From Acidobacteriota bacterium (lineage in GTDB: Bacteria; Acidobacteriota; Vicinamibacteria; Vicinamibacterales; JAKQTR01): DNA of 5,955 nucleotides. The position numbers were made by a program, and so were the translations under genes. Numbering within the stretch: the first letter of the stretch is position 1; each line of letters opens with the position of its first letter. Shown in pieces: positions 1-5,955 of this stretch. Location of the stretch: NCBI GenBank assembly GCA_026393735.1, contig JAPKZP010000407.1:1-5955 (forward strand). Direction: 5' to 3'. A model generated the notes under the pieces. It made no database searches, was not told the DNA's origin, and worked only from the letters and a program-made list of their open reading frames with translations.

Positions 1-936
1 ACTCGCGTAATAGAGCACCTCGTCGGACATCACATTCGAGTGCACGTAGGGCACCGGGACGGCCTCGGGGTGGAAGTCGAACGGGCGCGGGCAGAACGAG
101 CAGACCACGAAGCCGTCGCCCTCGAACGTCTGGTGAATCGGCGGCGGCAGGTGCACGCGCCCGACCCGCGGCTCGAAGTCGTTGATGTTGAACGCCCAGG
201 GATAGTAGTAGCCGTCCCATCCGACCACGTCGAACGGATGGTGGTCCACCACCACCCGCGTGAGCCGATTGTCCTTCTTGACCACGATCGGAAAGTCTCC
301 GCGCTCGTCGATCGTGCGCAGGCCGTCCGGACGGCGGATGTCGCGCTCCGAATAGGGCGCGTTCTCGGTGAGTTGGCCGTGGTCGTTGCGGTATCGATGC
401 GGTGTCCTGACATACCCGGCGCTCTCGATGACGAGACACCGCGCCGGCCGCTCCAGGAACCGGTACCGGTGGACGATGCCGCGAGGCACCACGAGGTAGT
501 CGCCCTTGCTGAACGCGAGTTCGCCCAGAGGCGACTCGAGCACCCCGCCGCCGTCGCTCACGTACACGATCTCATCGCCCTGCGCGTTCCGGTAGAACCA
601 GTCGTCGTCGCGCTCGGTCTGCACGAAGGACAGCGCCACGTCGGCGTTGAAGAGCAAGGGGATGCGGTCCACGGTGACACTGACGGATGCCGCCAGGCGC
701 GCCGTACGGAAGTGGCGGTTCCTGAACGTCGGCTCCGCATCGGCCTCCCAGGACAGCTCCTTCAGAAGCTCGATGGCGCGTACCTGTGTCGGCTGGTGCA
801 CGTGGTAGACCAGGGAGGCCGGGCCGGTGAACCCCATGTTGCCGATGAGTTCCTCGGTATACAACGCGCCGCTGGCCTGGCGGAAGACAATGTGCCGCTT
901 GCGCGGAATGCGACCGAGCGTGTGGTAGATCGGCAT
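1..936 (-). CDS. hmgA: Homogentisate 1,2-dioxygenase, C-terminus cut by the window edge
   Basis: This cytosolic non-haem iron enzyme opens the homogentisate ring with O2 to give maleylacetoacetate in tyrosine and phenylalanine degradation. The visible 312 codons begin MPIYHTLGRIPRKRHIVFRQ and stay open to base 1, so the stop lies outside. A cupin-like stretch (GDYLVVPRGIVHRYRF) starts at about residue 145. Near the end, IHQTFEGDGFVVCSFCPRPFD (His268) and YVHSNVMSDEVLYY (His299, Asp305/Glu306) match the family's active-site region. By comparison with the human enzyme (His335 and Glu341), His299 plus Asp305 or Glu306 are the likely iron ligands. The third ligand should lie in the missing part, which I estimate at 70-80 residues if this is the short bacterial form of about 385 residues. 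The ATG at 936 is chosen because the family's N-terminus begins here and an AGGA lies just upstream. It follows the dioxygenase that makes its substrate by 6 bases, so the two are almost certainly co-transcribed. The family call is secure; the ligand assignment is inference. Confidence 0.93.
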   Translation of the reverse strand, partial: MPIYHTLGRIPRKRHIVFRQASGALYTEELIGNMGFTGPASLVYHVHQPTQVRAIELLKELSWEADAEPTFRNRHFRTARLAASVSVTVDRIPLLFNADVALSFVQTERDDDWFYRNAQGDEIVYVSDGGGVLESPLGELAFSKGDYLVVPRGIVHRYRFLERPARCLVIESAGYVRTPHRYRNDHGQLTENAPYSERDIRRPDGLRTIDERGDFPIVVKKDNRLTRVVVDHHPFDVVGWDGYYYPWAFNINDFEPRVGRVHLPPPIHQTFEGDGFVVCSFCPRPFDFHPEAVPVPYVHSNVMSDEVLYYAS

Positions 937-940
937 GCGG

Positions 941-944
941 TCCT
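941..944 (-). promoter_or_regulatory. Ribosome binding site of hmgA overlapping the hppD stop codon
   Basis: On the minus strand the sequence around the gene junction reads TCTCTAGGACCGCATG. The AGGA shares its AG with the TAG stop of hppD and sits 4 bases before the hmgA ATG. The spacing is a little short, which suggests that ribosomes finishing hppD re-initiate on hmgA (translational coupling). The coupling is inferred from the geometry only. Confidence 0.6.
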
Positions 945-2031
945 AGAGATTGCCTCGGAGAGCCTGTTCCCGCTCGATGGATTCGAACAGCGCGCGGAAG
1001 TTGCCCTTGCCGAATCCGCGGCTGCCTTTCCGTTGAATGATCTCGAAGAACAGGGTCGGCCGATCTTCGACGGGCTTCGTGAAGAGCTGCAGCAGATAGC
1101 CTTCCTCGTCGCGGTCCACCAGCAGGCCCAGGTCGCGGACGACCTCGAACGCCTCGTCGATCGCGCCGACTCTGGCTCCCAGCACATCGTAGTAACTGTC
1201 GGGCACACGCAGGAACTCGACGCCGTTGGCCCGGAGCGTCCGCACCGTGGCGACGATATCGGTCGTCAGCAGGGCGATGTGCTGAACGCCAGGACCGCGG
1301 TAAAAGTCGAGATACTCCTCGATCTGGCTCTTCTTCTTGCCAGCAGCGGGTTCGTTGATCGGGAACTTGATGGCGAAGGAGTCGTCGGACATCACGATCG
1401 ACATCAAGGCGCTGTATTCCGTCGAGATGTCCTTGTCGTCGAAGCTGATGTAGCGCGAGAACCCCAGCACCCGGCTGTACCAGTCGGCCCAGGAGTTCAT
1501 CCGGCCCAGCTCCACGTTGCCGACCATGTGGTCGATGCGCAGCAGGCCTGCCTCGCGTCCCGGGGCGTCCTTTCCGACGTAGCCGGGCAGAAACGGGCCC
1601 GCGTAGTCCCGGTACGAGATGAAGGAGTGAATCGTGTGCCCGTAGGTCGCAATTGCGGCATGGCGGATTGACCCGCTCCCGTCGGTCCGATCGACCGGTT
1701 CGCTGACCGGCTGCGCGCCTCGTGCGACCGCCTCCCGGAACGCCGCATCGGCATCGTCGACGTGGAAGGCGATGTCGCGGACACCGTCGCCGTGGAGGCG
1801 GATGTGGTCGTTGATCGGATCGTCGGGGGCCATCGGTGTCGTGAGGACGAGGCGCGCCTTGCCCTGCTGAAGGGCATACGACGTCGCGTCGCGACGCCCG
1901 GTCTCGAGTCCCGCGTAAGCGAACTGCGAGAACCCGAACGCGTGCCGGTAGTAGTAGGCCGCCTGTTTCGCGTTGCCCACCCACAACTCGACGTGGTGAA
2001 TGCTCTTCAGCCGGAGAGGATTGTCCGCCAT
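943..2031 (-). CDS. hppD: 4-Hydroxyphenylpyruvate dioxygenase
   Basis: This Fe(II) dioxygenase converts 4-hydroxyphenylpyruvate and O2 to homogentisate and CO2, feeding the next gene, hmgA. The 362-residue protein is of usual bacterial length (about 355-380). It has two vicinal-oxygen-chelate domains: residues about 11-145 (starting [18 protein letters not shown]) and about 165-345. The catalytic domain carries the expected iron triad: His168 in [14 protein letters not shown], His251 in [14 protein letters not shown] and Glu330 in [10 protein letters not shown]. The C-terminal [18 protein letters not shown] (from about residue 339) is the typical substrate-closing helix region. The start at 2031 ([10 protein letters not shown]) is preferred over an in-frame ATG at 2067. 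The extra 12 residues from 2067 do not look like the family and have no ribosome site, while 2031 has only a weak GAG-type site. Hydroxymandelate synthase is a close relative, but the homogentisate dioxygenase neighbour and the C-terminal motif favour this enzyme. No key residue is missing. Confidence 0.97.
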   Translation of the reverse strand: MADNPLRLKSIHHVELWVGNAKQAAYYYRHAFGFSQFAYAGLETGRRDATSYALQQGKARLVLTTPMAPDDPINDHIRLHGDGVRDIAFHVDDADAAFREAVARGAQPVSEPVDRTDGSGSIRHAAIATYGHTIHSFISYRDYAGPFLPGYVGKDAPGREAGLLRIDHMVGNVELGRMNSWADWYSRVLGFSRYISFDDKDISTEYSALMSIVMSDDSFAIKFPINEPAAGKKKSQIEEYLDFYRGPGVQHIALLTTDIVATVRTLRANGVEFLRVPDSYYDVLGARVGAIDEAFEVVRDLGLLVDRDEEGYLLQLFTKPVEDRPTLFFEIIQRKGSRGFGKGNFRALFESIEREQALRGNL

Positions 2032-2121
2032 AGATCTCGGTGAATGCCGTCGGGGAAGCGCGTGCATCTACGTTGGCACAGTCGGGCCGATGCGGGCAAG
2101 ACCCACCCGTCCGGCGCGAGG

Positions 2122-2127
2122 TATACT
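2122..2127 (+). promoter_or_regulatory. Possible -10 box (TATACT) for the repeat-protein gene
   Basis: TATACT matches the sigma-70 -10 consensus at five of six positions. It lies 39 bases before the ATG, which would give a leader of about 33 bases. There is no recognisable -35 hexamer at 16-18 bases upstream, and the preceding GAGG does not form an extended -10. The call rests on the hexamer and its position alone. Confidence 0.35.
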
Positions 2128-2143
2128 GCCGCATTCGGCGGCA
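2127..2143 (+). promoter_or_regulatory. Perfect GC-rich dyad next to the putative -10 box
   Basis: TGCCGC and GCGGCA form a perfect 6-base inverted repeat around a 5-base ATTCG centre. The dyad begins on the last base of the TATACT box and ends 9 bases before the ribosome site. It could be an operator half-site pair, or a small leader hairpin if transcription starts further upstream. Inverted repeats this short arise by chance in GC-rich DNA, so only the placement makes it notable. Confidence 0.35.
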
Positions 2144-2152
2144 ACAGTTCCC

Positions 2153-2158
2153 GAGGAG
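2153..2158 (+). promoter_or_regulatory. Strong ribosome binding site deciding the start at 2167
   Basis: GAGGAG ends 8 bases before the ATG at 2167, close to ideal. It rules out the upstream in-frame ATG at 2044. It also argues against the in-frame GTG at 2161, which would be only 2 bases from the site. The chosen start also places a signal peptide exactly at the N-terminus. Confidence 0.8.
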
Positions 2159-2166
2159 CAGTGCAT

Positions 2167-2259
2167 ATGCGACGAGAGTGGCTTCGCCGCGCGATCGTGG
2201 TCGCGGTTGCGGCGCTGACAACGCTGGCCTGGCCGGCTGATGGCCCGCGGGCCCAGGCG
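2167..2259 (+). other. Signal peptide of the repeat protein
   Basis: The N-terminus has a basic n-region (MRREWLRR), a hydrophobic core (AIVVAVAALTTLAW, residues 9-22) and a c-region ending in RAQA. The A-x-A at 29-31 suggests signal peptidase I cleavage after Ala31. There is no lipobox cysteine, so the protein is not a lipoprotein. RREWLR loosely fits the twin-arginine pattern, but the general secretory route is more likely. Confidence 0.8.
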
Positions 2260-5200
2260 CCCGCAGGAGGGGCGGCGTACCCCGACTCCATGTTCGGCGG
2301 GCTTCGGTGGCGCAGCGTCGGGCCCAATCGCGGGGGGCGTTCGACGGCCGTCGCCGGCAGCACGGCGCGGCCGCTCGAGTACTACTTCGGGGCGACAGGC
2401 GGCGGCCTCTGGAAGACGAGCGACGGCGGGACGACCTGGAAGCCGGTCACCGACACGTTCCTGAAGACGTCGTCGGTGGGGGCTGTTGCCGTGTCGGAGT
2501 CGAACCCGGACGTGGTCTACGTGGGCATGGGCGAGACGGAGCTGCGCGGCAACGTCATCCAGGGCGACGGCGTGTACAAGTCGAGCGACGGCGGCAAGAC
2601 GTGGGCGCACGTGGGCCTCGCCGACACGCAGGCGATTGCGCGCATCCGCATCCACCCGAAGAACCCGGACGTGGTGTACGTCGCGGCGCTCGGCAAGACG
2701 TACGCGCCGAACGCCGAACGCGGGGTGTTCCGGTCGAAGGACGGCGGCATAACCTGGGAGCGGGTGCTCTTCCGCGATCAGAAGACCGGTGCGGTCGATC
2801 TGTCGATGGACCCGAACGCGCCGGACACTCTCTACGCGGGCTTGTGGGAAGCGTTCCGGACACCGCACTCCCTCTCGAGCGGCGGTCCCGGGAGCGGCCT
2901 GTTCAAGTCCACCGACGGCGGCGGCACGTGGGTGGAACTGACGCACAATCCCGGACTGCCGCAGGGTACATGGGGCAAGCTCGGTGTGGCGGTCTCGCCC
3001 GTCGACGGCCAGCGCGTCTACGCCATCGTCGAGAACGAAAAGGGCGGCGTCTTCGTGTCGGACGACGCTGGTGGAACCTGGAAAGCGGTGAATGCCGAGC
3101 GACGCTTGCGTCAGCGCGCGTTCTACTATTCGCGCATCTATGCCGACCCGCAGGCCAAGGACACGGCGTACGTGCTCAACACGGGCTTCTACCGGTCCGC
3201 GGACGGCGGCAAGACCTACACACCGATCCGCGTGCCTCACGGCGACAATCACGATCTCTGGATCGCGGCGAACGACTCGAAGCGGATGATCAATGGGAAT
3301 GACGGGGGCGCGAACGTGTCGGTGAACGGCGGTGAGTCCTGGACGGCCCAGGACTTCCCGACGGCGCAGTTCTACAGCGCGTTCGTGACGACGCACGTCC
3401 CCTATCACGTCTGTGGCGCCCAGCAGGACAACTCCACCGCGTGCGTGTCGAGCGCCGGCAGCGGCGGCGAACTGTATGACGTGGGTGGCGGCGAGAGCGG
3501 CTATATCGCACCCGATCCGCAGAACCCGGACATCTTCTATGCCGGCAGCTACGGGGGGCACCTCACGCGATACGACCGGAAGACCGGCTCGACGCGCGCC
3601 ATCAACGTCTGGCCGGACAATCCGATGGGCTATTCCGCCAGGGACATCACGGAACGCTTCCAGTGGACGTACCCGATCGTGTTCTCGCCGGTCGATCCCA
3701 AGGTCCTGTATGTCGGGTCGCAGCGCGTCTGGCGCACGACGACGGGCGGGCAGAACTGGGAGCGCATTAGCGGCGATCTGACGCGGCACGATCCGACGAC
3801 GATGGGACCGTCTGGTGGTCCGATTACGCTCGACCAGACCGGGGTCGAAACGTACGCCACCGTCTTCACCATCGCCCCATCGCATCAGGACGTCAACACG
3901 CTGTGGGCGGGCTCGGACGACGGGTTCGTGCAGGTGACGCGGGACGGCGGGAAGCTCTGGGACAACGTGACGCCCAAGGACCTGCCGGAATTTGCTCGCA
4001 TCAGCCTGATCGAAGCGTCGCCGCACACGGCGGGGACAGCCTTCGTCGCGGCCAATCGCTACCAGCGCAACGACCGCGCGCCGTACGTCTACCGGACCAA
4101 TGACTTCGGGAAGTCCTGGACGAAGATCGTTCGCGGGCTGCCGGCCGACGACTTCGCGCGGACGATTCGCGAGGACATCAAGCGGCCCGGCCTCCTGTAC
4201 CTGGGCACGGAGCACGGCATCTACGTGTCGTTCGACAACGGCGCGAACTGGCAGTCACTCAGACTCGACCTGCCGGTGACGCCCGTGCACGGCATCGTGT
4301 CCACCGGGAACGACCTCGTGATCGGCACGCACGGACGGTCGTTCTACATCCTTGACAACGCCGCTCTCCTGCGGCAGTTCACGCCCGACATCGCCGGCGC
4401 GGCGGTGTACCTGTTCGCGCCGCCGGACGCGATGCGATCGGTCAGCCGCGGGGTGTCAGTGGACTACTACCTCAAGTCGGCGCCCGAGAAGGTCAGCCTC
4501 GAGATCGTCGACGCTCAGGGCGCGGTCGTGAACAGCTACGTCGGCATGCCGGAGAAGGAAGGGGCCAAGCCTGAGGCCCCGCCCTCGGAGGAGGACGTCC
4601 GCCCGCAGCCGCCGCGGGTGCCCGTCAAGGCGGGGATGAACCGGTTCCTGTGGGACATGCGCTATGCGGGCGCGAAGGACTTCCCGGGCATGATCTTCTG
4701 GGCCGGCAGCGTGCGCGGGCCTGCGGCGCCGCCGGGAACGTACGAGGTTCGGCTCACGGTCGGGGCAGAGGCGAAGACGCAGTCCTTCCGCATCACTCGC
4801 AACGGGGCGCTGGCGGAGGTCACCGACAGCGACCTGCGTGAGCAGTTCACGCTGGCGAAGCAGATCAGCGACAAGGTGACGTCGGCCAACGAGGCGATCG
4901 TCCGCATCAGGGACGTGAAGAAACAGTTGGCCGATCGCGCGGCGGCCCTGCGCGCGAAGGAGAAGGGCCGGAATTCGTCGCTCGTCGCGCTCACGATCGA
5001 GGCGCTCGTCGAGAAACTGACGAACGTGGAAGGGGAGATCTACCAGTACCGCAACCAGAGCAGCCAGGACCCGCTCAACTACCCGATCAAGCTGAACAAC
5101 AAGCTGGCGGCGCTGCAGGGCGTGGTGGAAAGCGGAGACGGCAAGCCGACGGAGCAGTCCTACGCAGTGTACAAAGAACTCTCTGGCCGGCTCGAGGAGC

Positions 5201-5289
5201 AGCTGGCGAAGCTCGCGGCGCTGGTGAAGACGGACGTCCCGGCGTTGAGCAGGGAACTGGTGAAGAAGCAGGTGGACCAGGTGAAGTAG
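2167..5289 (+). CDS. Large secreted Asp-box (BNR/VPS10 sortilin-like) beta-propeller protein
   Basis: This 1040-residue exported protein has an unproven biochemical role; relatives are usually labelled glycosyl hydrolase or VPS10-domain protein. It starts with a signal peptide (residues 1-31). Residues about 40-730 are propeller repeats, with eleven Asp-box-like motifs of the form S-x-D-G-G-x-T-W starting at residues 85, 140, 190, 248, 298, 344, 385, 524, 591, 644 and 688. These alternate with strands of the type NPDVVYVG. The motifs at 385 and 524 are degenerate, and the one at 344 ends in Tyr rather than Trp. The only two cysteines, 416 and 426, flank a QQDNS motif. A proline/glutamate-rich linker (about 796-817) leads to a probable Ig/fibronectin-like domain (about 818-885), then a charged helical region (889-1040) containing DPLNYPIKLNNKLAAL. 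I see no evident catalytic signature, so binding or scaffolding is as likely as hydrolysis. It appears to be a single-gene unit, divergent from hppD and convergent with the right-hand gene. Confidence 0.88.
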   Translation: MRREWLRRAIVVAVAALTTLAWPADGPRAQAPAGGAAYPDSMFGGLRWRSVGPNRGGRSTAVAGSTARPLEYYFGATGGGLWKTSDGGTTWKPVTDTFLKTSSVGAVAVSESNPDVVYVGMGETELRGNVIQGDGVYKSSDGGKTWAHVGLADTQAIARIRIHPKNPDVVYVAALGKTYAPNAERGVFRSKDGGITWERVLFRDQKTGAVDLSMDPNAPDTLYAGLWEAFRTPHSLSSGGPGSGLFKSTDGGGTWVELTHNPGLPQGTWGKLGVAVSPVDGQRVYAIVENEKGGVFVSDDAGGTWKAVNAERRLRQRAFYYSRIYADPQAKDTAYVLNTGFYRSADGGKTYTPIRVPHGDNHDLWIAANDSKRMINGNDGGANVSVNGGESWTAQDFPTAQFYSAFVTTHVPYHVCGAQQDNSTACVSSAGSGGELYDVGGGESGYIAPDPQNPDIFYAGSYGGHLTRYDRKTGSTRAINVWPDNPMGYSARDITERFQWTYPIVFSPVDPKVLYVGSQRVWRTTTGGQNWERISGDLTRHDPTTMGPSGGPITLDQTGVETYATVFTIAPSHQDVNTLWAGSDDGFVQVTRDGGKLWDNVTPKDLPEFARISLIEASPHTAGTAFVAANRYQRNDRAPYVYRTNDFGKSWTKIVRGLPADDFARTIREDIKRPGLLYLGTEHGIYVSFDNGANWQSLRLDLPVTPVHGIVSTGNDLVIGTHGRSFYILDNAALLRQFTPDIAGAAVYLFAPPDAMRSVSRGVSVDYYLKSAPEKVSLEIVDAQGAVVNSYVGMPEKEGAKPEAPPSEEDVRPQPPRVPVKAGMNRFLWDMRYAGAKDFPGMIFWAGSVRGPAAPPGTYEVRLTVGAEAKTQSFRITRNGALAEVTDSDLREQFTLAKQISDKVTSANEAIVRIRDVKKQLADRAAALRAKEKGRNSSLVALTIEALVEKLTNVEGEIYQYRNQSSQDPLNYPIKLNNKLAALQGVVESGDGKPTEQSYAVYKELSGRLEEQLAKLAALVKTDVPALSRELVKKQVDQVK
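2419..4251 (+). repeat. Eleven Asp-box motifs within the propeller region
   Basis: The protein-level repeat unit is about 45-55 residues: a short hydrophobic strand, G-V/L-F/Y-K/R, the Asp-box, then a strand ending in a turn. The first six units are evenly spaced (residues 85 to 344). The seventh (385) and eighth (524) are separated by about 140 residues that hold the cysteine pair and QDN motif. The last three return to regular spacing. This pattern suggests two propellers or one large interrupted one. DNA identity between units is generally low, so this is an old repeat, apart from one 20-base pair noted in the findings. Confidence 0.8.
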
Positions 5290-5292
5290 GGA

Positions 5293-5309
5293 CGTCCGCC
5301 ATGCGGGCG
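5293..5309 (+). terminator. Possible GC hairpin ending the repeat-protein transcript
   Basis: Three bases after the TAG stop, CGTCCGC and GCGGGCG can pair as a 7-base stem (one G-U pair) with a 3-base CAT loop. No T-run follows, so it is not a classical intrinsic terminator. It sits in the 34-base gap between convergent genes. On the other strand the G-U pair becomes a C-A mismatch, so it would serve mainly the plus-strand transcript. Confidence 0.35.
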
Positions 5310-5323
5310 CCCCACGGCTGTCG

Positions 5324-5955
5324 CTAGATGTGCGGCAGGGGGTGCTCCGTGAGCAGCTTGTCGAGCCACAGCCCGGCCAGTTTCTCCTTGACGGTGTTCT
5401 GACGCAGCCGTGCCGAGAGGTTGGGGAAGTCCACCCGATCCATGTGCTGATCCTGGTTGAAGCACGTGAAGATGATGGTTTCCTTGCCGGTCTTCGGATC
5501 CACGTGCCGCTGCAGGCACTGCGCGCACACTTCCTTCATCATGCACTGCATCGGCGAATTGATGCTCGCAATGGCAACGTGATCTTCCTTGAGGAACGAA
5601 TCCAGCACCGTGAAGCGCGCGGCCTTGACCGCTGCCATCATGCGGTCGGACCCGATGGCGATGATGCGGTCGACGGTCGACAGCGGAACGAGCGCCGTGC
5701 CGAGCTCGCCCTTCGCGTAGGCGACCATGGCCTGGACGATGTTGCCGCGGAAGTGGGCGTCCTGCGGCCGTGAGGGCTCGATGGCGACGCCGGAATCGGT
5801 CGTCCAGATGACCTGGTCCGTCGCGGCCTCGACCTCCTCGCGTTTGAAGAGATCCTCACCCTTCTTGTACCCCGCAAAGTAGATGACGCGGCTGCCGTTG
5901 GCCCGAAGCGCCTTCGCAATCGAGAACAACACCGCGTTGCCGAGGCCGCCGCCGG
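5324..5955 (-). CDS. C-terminal part of a ferredoxin-NADP-reductase-like flavin/iron-sulfur oxidoreductase (sulfide dehydrogenase/NfnA/PyrK type)
   Basis: Only the last 209 codons are in the window and the true start lies beyond base 5955. A GTG at 5932 is an internal valine, not a start. The visible part begins with the nucleotide-binding loop GGGLGNAVLFSIAKAL, then VIYFAGYKKGEDLF and VIWTTDSG. These match the NAD(P)-binding half of the family that includes the electron-transfer subunit of dihydroorotate dehydrogenase (PyrK), sulfide dehydrogenase and NfnA. IAIGSDRMM takes the place of the usual I-G-P-x-x-M-M. An iron-sulfur region follows, with cysteines at visible residues 137, 143, 146 and 164, then a VDF motif shared with the sulfide dehydrogenase/NfnA branch. 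The role is probably electron transfer between NAD(P)H and an iron-sulfur or flavin partner in the cytoplasm. In many bacteria such domains are fused to, or sit beside, a glutamate-synthase-small-chain-like subunit, which cannot be checked here. The family call is good; the specific reaction is not known. Confidence 0.75.
   Translation of the reverse strand, partial: GGGLGNAVLFSIAKALRANGSRVIYFAGYKKGEDLFKREEVEAATDQVIWTTDSGVAIEPSRPQDAHFRGNIVQAMVAYAKGELGTALVPLSTVDRIIAIGSDRMMAAVKAARFTVLDSFLKEDHVAIASINSPMQCMMKEVCAQCLQRHVDPKTGKETIIFTCFNQDQHMDRVDFPNLSARLRQNTVKEKLAGLWLDKLLTEHPLPHI

Larger units (their letters stand above)
2032..2166. other. Divergent intergenic region between hppD and the repeat-protein gene
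   Basis: These 135 bases separate two genes that point away from each other, so promoters for both should lie here. On the plus strand I see a TATACT box, a perfect 6-base dyad and a strong ribosome site. For the minus-strand operon no clear -35/-10 pair is visible. GTATAC at 2121-2126 is self-complementary, so a TATAC core exists on both strands. I see no convincing small gene here; the open frames crossing it have no ribosome sites of their own. Confidence 0.6.

Noticed and set aside
40..1671. Long plus-strand open frame of 543 codons opposite the two dioxygenase genes
   Set aside because: It lies antisense to two clearly recognisable enzymes, has no ribosome site or familiar motif, and its composition is typical of a GC-rich shadow frame.
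2032..2067. Upstream start of hppD at 2067
   Set aside because: The 12 extra residues do not resemble the family N-terminus and there is no ribosome site before that ATG.
2044..2166. Upstream extension of the repeat protein to an ATG at 2044
   Set aside because: It would put 41 residues before a clean signal peptide, and the strong ribosome site at 2153-2158 fits only the ATG at 2167.
572..2221. Minus-strand open frame of 549 codons overlapping hppD in another frame
   Set aside because: It shares the strand with hppD but its translation is arginine- and proline-rich with no domain; it is a frame-shifted shadow of hppD and hmgA.
2068..4215. Minus-strand open frame of 715 codons antisense to the repeat protein
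   Set aside because: It is arginine-rich and low in complexity, mirrors the Asp-box codons, and would need to cross the divergent promoter region. It is a product of GC-rich codon use.
1..5955. Mobile elements, CRISPR arrays, tRNA or other RNA genes
   Set aside because: I looked on both strands and found no transposase or integrase-like protein, no regularly spaced DNA repeats and no recognisable tRNA; the window is almost entirely covered by the four genes.

Overview
The window is GC-rich, tightly packed bacterial DNA with four protein-coding genes, two of them cut by the window edges. There are no RNA genes, insertion sequences, CRISPR arrays or other signs of mobility. The gene set fits a soil-type aerobic heterotroph: a tyrosine-catabolic pair, a very large secreted Asp-box repeat protein, and a fused-type flavin/iron-sulfur oxidoreductase tail. 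My best guess is an Acidobacteriota genome, perhaps of the Vicinamibacteria type. This rests on the style of the genes (a large secreted VPS10/BNR 'glycosyl hydrolase'-type protein with an AQA-type signal cleavage site, and high GC), not on any marker gene.

Layout. From 1 to 2031, on the minus strand, a two-gene operon reads right to left. 4-Hydroxyphenylpyruvate dioxygenase (943-2031) is followed after only 6 bases by homogentisate 1,2-dioxygenase (936-1, running off the left edge). Together they convert 4-hydroxyphenylpyruvate to homogentisate and then to maleylacetoacetate, the central steps of tyrosine and phenylalanine breakdown.

A 135-base divergent intergenic region (2032-2166) separates this operon from a plus-strand gene. 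It holds a TATACT box, a perfect GC-rich dyad and a strong ribosome binding site. The gene from 2167 to 5289 encodes a 1040-residue exported protein. It has a signal peptide, about 700 residues of beta-propeller repeats with eleven Asp-box-like motifs (sortilin/VPS10-like), a proline-rich linker, a probable Ig-like domain and a charged helical C-terminus.

After a 34-base convergent gap containing a short GC hairpin, a minus-strand gene (5324 to beyond 5955) shows the C-terminal 209 codons of an NAD-binding reductase. It resembles the sulfide dehydrogenase/NfnA/PyrK family and has a four-cysteine iron-sulfur motif with unusual spacing.

Only the two dioxygenase genes are clearly functionally linked. 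The other two appear to be separate transcription units. I found no convincing new multi-gene system here. The items most worth a second look are the variant cysteine motif of the right-hand gene and the architecture of the secreted repeat protein. The long open frames antisense to the four genes are by-products of GC-rich codon use.
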